DNA of 43,769 nt from Candidatus Cibiobacter qucibialis (GTDB lineage: Bacteria > Bacillota > Clostridia > Oscillospirales > Ruminococcaceae): the NCBI GenBank assembly GCA_004000625.1, contig SAUS01000014.1:1-43769 (forward strand). Reading direction: 5' to 3'. Within the stretch, counting starts at the first letter, position 1. Every line of letters begins with the position of its first letter. A model generated the notes under the pieces. That model did not search any database, was not told where the DNA came from, and worked only from the letters and a program-made list of their open reading frames with translations. Positions 40,965-43,769 of this stretch are shown in pieces. The position numbers were made by a program, and so were the translations under genes.

Positions 40965-42269
40965 ATGGAAAACCAGACGAATGCACAAAACCAGCGCGTA
41001 CCCGTCATTCAGGTATCGGGCTTGAAAAAGCAATACAAACTGGGCCAGATCGGCGGCGGCACCCTGACGCATGACCTGCAAAGCTGGTGGGCCCGTGTAC
41101 GCGGCAAAGAGGACCCCAACACCGTGATTGGCACCGATGCCCGCCTGTTTGGCAAGACTTTTATGGCGCTGAACGGTGTTGACCTGACCGTTTACAAAGG
41201 CGAAGCCCTTGGCATTATCGGCCGCAACGGTGCAGGCAAATCCACCCTGCTCAAAATTCTGTCCCGCATTACCGCCCCTACCGAAGGCGAAATCCGCCTG
41301 CGCGGGCGTGTGGCTTCCATGCTGGAAGTCGGCACCGGCTTCAACAACGAAATGACCGGCCGCGAAAACATTTACATGAACGGTGCCATCCTTGGCATGA
41401 CCCGCGCCGAGGTCGATTCCAAAATTGACCAGATCATTGAATTTTCCGAGTGCGGTGATTTTATTGATACCCCCGTCAAGCGCTATTCCAGCGGTATGTT
41501 TGTCAAGCTGGCCTTTGCCGTAGCTGCCCATCTGGACAGCGAGATCATGGTAATGGATGAAGTTCTGGCCGTGGGTGATATGAAGTTCCAGCAGAAATGC
41601 CTTGGCAAAATGAGCGATGTTGCCGGGCAGGAAGGCCGCACGGTTTTGTATGTCAGCCACAACATGAGCACCATCCGCCAGCTGTGTACCCGCTGCGTGG
41701 TGCTGGACCAGGGCCGCGTGATTTTTGACGGCGATGTAGAGCAGGCCATTGCGGTTTACATGGAAACAACCGATGTAAACGTTGTCCACTATGACCTGAT
41801 GGATGTTTCCCGCATGAACGCCAGTGCAGGCAAGCGGATGCGGCTGGAAACGCTGGACTTTGTGGGCAAGGAATCCAGTGTGTTTGCGGACACCGAAAAA
41901 ATTCGGGTGCGCATTACCTGGCGTGTTTCGGAGCCGTTTGCCGGGGTACACTTAAAGCTGAACCTGCATTTCCGGGATTCGACCCCCGTGGGCATTACCC
42001 ACCCGGTCAACCTGGGCGCCGCCGTGCCCGGCAAGCTGTATACCACCGAGTTTGAGTTTGACCCCAGCCTGCTGGGCGAAGGCCAGTATTTCTTCTATGT
42101 GGATGTGTTTGACGGCGTGCTGACCCAGGCTGTCTGCCTGGACAAGCCAGTGACCGAGTTTGCGTTTGAGGTAACCTCCGGCGATTTGACCATGCCGGAA
42201 TGGGCACCGGGCTGGGGCCGCATCCACTTCCCGCCGGTCAAAGTGTTGGAGAATGGATACGATGGGTGA
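40965..42269 (+). CDS. polysaccharide ABC exporter ATPase (Wzt-like, with C-terminal glycan domain)
   Basis: A 434-residue ATPase. Residues 1-260 are the nucleotide-binding domain: Walker A GRNGAGKST, signature YSSGMFVKLAFA, Walker B IMVMDEVLAVGD, H-loop VSHNM. The N-terminal extension KKQYKLGQIGGGTLTHDL is typical of Wzt/TagH. Residues 275-434 form a beta-rich domain like the Wzt C-terminal domain, which in O-antigen exporters recognises the terminal modification of the finished chain. That suggests the exported glycan is capped before export. AGGAGGGG precedes the ATG. It overlaps the next gene by eight bases. Confidence 0.93.
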   Translation: MENQTNAQNQRVPVIQVSGLKKQYKLGQIGGGTLTHDLQSWWARVRGKEDPNTVIGTDARLFGKTFMALNGVDLTVYKGEALGIIGRNGAGKSTLLKILSRITAPTEGEIRLRGRVASMLEVGTGFNNEMTGRENIYMNGAILGMTRAEVDSKIDQIIEFSECGDFIDTPVKRYSSGMFVKLAFAVAAHLDSEIMVMDEVLAVGDMKFQQKCLGKMSDVAGQEGRTVLYVSHNMSTIRQLCTRCVVLDQGRVIFDGDVEQAIAVYMETTDVNVVHYDLMDVSRMNASAGKRMRLETLDFVGKESSVFADTEKIRVRITWRVSEPFAGVHLKLNLHFRDSTPVGITHPVNLGAAVPGKLYTTEFEFDPSLLGEGQYFFYVDVFDGVLTQAVCLDKPVTEFAFEVTSGDLTMPEWAPGWGRIHFPPVKVLENGYDG

Positions 42270-43206
42270 TATTTTCATCTGCCACACGCTGTATCATGTG
42301 TTAATCGCGCTGGTGCGCGCGCTGCGCAGCCGCCCCGGCAAGTCCACCCTTGTGCTGAGCACCTGTGTGCCGGAAGCCGAAACCCTGCGCGCTAAATTGC
42401 TGGACGCTGCGCCGGTTCTGTGGGACGCTGTTTTGATCGTGGACGAGGAAAAGCTGGACGCACAGAACAGCGAAAGCGACTTTTACCGCCTGCGCCACCC
42501 GTTCCGCAAGCCGTATTTTACGCTGCCCAAGGGGCATGTGTACATCAGCAATGACTGGAGCGCTTTAGGGCGCTACCTGCAGCGGGAGCGCCGGGTTTAT
42601 ACCCTGTGCGAAGATACCTTTGGCGGCACGTTGGACCCTGACCAGCACCTGCTGGACGAGCAGCGCACCAACCCCCGCGGCCCCTACCGCTACTGGGGCG
42701 ACAGCCCCTGCTGCCGCACGGTGGAAAGCGAAGACGCCGCGCGGTGCAGCATTTTTGGCGTAGACAAGCTGGTAACGGTATCCAAAGCGCAGCTACTGGA
42801 AAGCCTGACGGAGGAAGAAAAAGCCATCATCCGCCGGGTGTTTTTGGCCACCCCCCTGCCGGAGCATGTGCAGGGTGCCTGCCTGCTTTTGCCCCGCAGC
42901 TTTGTGCTGGACGGCCTGATGGATCAGCCCACCCAGGACGCCATGTTTGCGGCTGTTGCCAAGAAATACTGCACAGAACCGCTGTTTATCAAAACCCACC
43001 CGCGGGATACCACGGATTATTCCAAGCTGTTCCCTACTGCTGTTATCCTGCCCCGCACCATGCCAAGCGAGGTTCTCAATTTCTGCCTGCCCTTCAAATT
43101 CCAGCGCGCCGTCACCGTGCAAAGCTGGGTCCTGCGCGGCTTTACCGCCGCGGAAGAAAAGGTGTTTGTGGGGCTGGAAGAGGCAGAAAAGTTGGTGCAG
43201 GGGTAA
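42262..43206 (+). CDS. glycosyltransferase, GT52/polysialyltransferase-like
   Basis: A 314-residue protein resembling the GT52/polysialyltransferase class. The N-terminus DIFICHTLYHVLIALVRAL matches the opening beta-alpha unit of that class, and the C-terminal part contains LFIKTHPRDTTDYSKLFP with the class KPHPR-like motif and PSEVLNF. Such enzymes add sialic acid or other sugars to surface glycans. The donor sugar is unknown. ATG 42262, ten bases after TTGGAG, is preferred to ATG 42253, which nearly touches that site. It is the third gene of the export operon and may make or cap the exported polymer. Confidence 0.78.
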   Translation: MGDIFICHTLYHVLIALVRALRSRPGKSTLVLSTCVPEAETLRAKLLDAAPVLWDAVLIVDEEKLDAQNSESDFYRLRHPFRKPYFTLPKGHVYISNDWSALGRYLQRERRVYTLCEDTFGGTLDPDQHLLDEQRTNPRGPYRYWGDSPCCRTVESEDAARCSIFGVDKLVTVSKAQLLESLTEEEKAIIRRVFLATPLPEHVQGACLLLPRSFVLDGLMDQPTQDAMFAAVAKKYCTEPLFIKTHPRDTTDYSKLFPTAVILPRTMPSEVLNFCLPFKFQRAVTVQSWVLRGFTAAEEKVFVGLEEAEKLVQG

Positions 43207-43208
43207 TG

Positions 43209-43262
43209 CCTCCCCTTTGAGGGGAGGTGGCCGAGCGCAAGCGGGTCGGAGGGGTGGCTCCC
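43209..43262. repeat. CCTCCCC/GGGGAGG hairpin repeat
   Basis: CCTCCCC (43209-43215) pairs with GGGGAGG (43221-43227), followed by TGGCCGAGCGCAAGCGGGTCGGAGGGG. The form resembles dispersed intergenic hairpins I have seen in gut Firmicutes. Only one copy is in the window. Confidence 0.45.
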
Positions 43263-43306
43263 TTACTGCCGCCTAAATGATAAGCCGGAAGGGGACGTAC
43301 CATTCT

Positions 43307-43670
43307 ATGCGCCTGCCGCATAATTCCAACAATCTTGCCTATGTTCGTTCTCTGCGCAAAAAATATGACCGATGCGGAGCGCAAATTATGGTATGAATAT
43401 CTGCGTCCCTGCCCCTACAAATCCACACGCCAAAAGAGCGTTGGGCCCTATATCCTTGATTTTTATTGTGCTTCTGCTCAGTTGGCAGTTGAAATTGACG
43501 GTTCGCAACATTACGAACCGCAGGGGCAGCAGCAAGATGCTGCCCGAACTGCTTATTTGCAGGCGTTTGGTATTTTTGTTCTGCGGTTTTCCAACCGGGA
43601 CGTTCTTCTCAATTTGGAGGGTGTTGCAGCCGAAATTGAGCGTACGATTCTGATGCGGATATCCAAATAG
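43307..43670 (+). CDS. DUF559 endonuclease-like protein, N-terminus frameshifted
   Basis: A DUF559 protein, related in fold to very-short-patch repair endonucleases. The core is intact: MTDAERKLWYEYLRP, GPYILDFYCASAQLAVEIDG (the D...E-type catalytic region) and GIFVLRFSNRDVL. ATG 43307, after GGAAGGGG, opens with MRLPHNSNNLAYVRSLRK, the usual DUF559 start, but the frame is lost at a run of six A at 43358-43363; five A would give the expected LRKNMTDAERKLW. So either one extra A broke the gene, the base is an assembly error, or slippage restores it. Translation could also start at TTG 43335 or ATG 43365 in the downstream frame. Confidence 0.75.
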
Positions 43671-43688
43671 ATTTTCATAACAATCTAT

Positions 43689-43769
43689 GGCAACACCGCA
43701 CAATTCCCGCCTAGCGGCTTAAGCACCGCTTCGGCGGCTGCGGCACGGCATCTGCGTTGCCAAAATGCT
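43689..43769 (-). repeat. 172-bp MITE-like element, copy 7 (cut by window end)
   Basis: Starts GGCAACACCGCACAATTCCC after CTAT and matches the other copies until the window ends at about the centre of the element, near the point where copy 1 also begins. Confidence 0.88.

Noticed and set aside
43209..43262. tRNA-like sequence (GGCCGAGCGCAAGCGG)
   Set aside because: No acceptor stem, anticodon arm or T-loop can be formed; it fits a dispersed hairpin repeat better.
1..43769. CRISPR array from the repeated elements
   Set aside because: Copies are kilobases apart, 172 bp long and have inverted ends and target duplications; there are no short regular spacers and no cas genes.

Overview
The window looks like a chromosomal piece of a GC-rich, low-motility Gram-positive gut anaerobe, most likely an Oscillospiraceae/Ruminococcaceae relative of Gemmiger, Subdoligranulum or Faecalibacterium. 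This is inference from style, not a database match: strong AGGAGG-type ribosome sites, clean sigma-A promoters with 16-17 bp spacers, PerR, HPr/Enzyme I, a membrane-anchored HtrA, a diacyl-lipoprotein binding protein, GC-rich codon use, and dense small palindromic repeats between genes. No tRNA, rRNA, CRISPR or phage gene was seen. Both window ends fall inside copies of the same 172-bp repeat, as expected of a draft contig broken at a repeat.

Layout. 150-1462 (minus): peroxide regulator PerR and a SpoIIQ-like M23 metallopeptidase. 1752-5988 (plus): cytidylate-kinase-like protein, MATE exporter, DUF308 membrane protein and an FAD-dependent oxidoreductase. 6364-7827 (minus): HtrA protease, divergent from a GNAT-MnmM tRNA-modification fusion and a TraX-like membrane protein (8093-9770). 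10312-13357 (minus): PTS Enzyme I, HPr and a HAD phosphatase. 13493-17167 (plus): gamma carbonic anhydrase, release factor 3 and a PPK2 polyphosphate kinase. 17225-27607 (plus): nine consecutive glycosyltransferases. 28040-32629 (plus): a three-gene cassette of a radical SAM/SPASM enzyme, a membrane protein with a cytosolic Cys-Ala-repeat tail, and a two-module AAA+ ATPase. 33112-35551 (minus): a polar amino acid ABC importer with tandem ARG-box-like sites over its promoter. 36225-39896 (plus): a FeoA-FeoB fusion, a 57-residue FeoB-associated Cys-rich protein and an acyltransferase-3 protein. 40071-43206 (plus): a Wzm/Wzt-type polysaccharide ABC exporter and a GT52-like glycosyltransferase. 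43307-43670: a DUF559 protein with a frameshifted N-terminus.

How it fits together. Nine glycosyltransferases, the ABC exporter with a glycan-recognition-type C-terminal domain, the GT52-like enzyme and the acyltransferase suggest that much of the window serves assembly, decoration and export of a surface glycan, with synthesis and export 12 kb apart. The rest is housekeeping: sugar PTS, translation, iron and amino acid uptake, oxidative and envelope stress.

The most novel candidate is the radical SAM cassette. The predicted topology puts a symmetric run of nine cysteines (CACACAC-VSS-CACACAC, then GGGRAGC) in the cytosol, where the neighbouring radical SAM enzyme could reach it. The most structured non-coding signal is a family of 172-bp MITE-like elements (five complete copies, all exactly 172 bp, four with perfect 4-bp target duplications), one of which sits inside a second terminal-inverted-repeat element. 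Several other hairpin families repeat between genes, mostly at gene ends.
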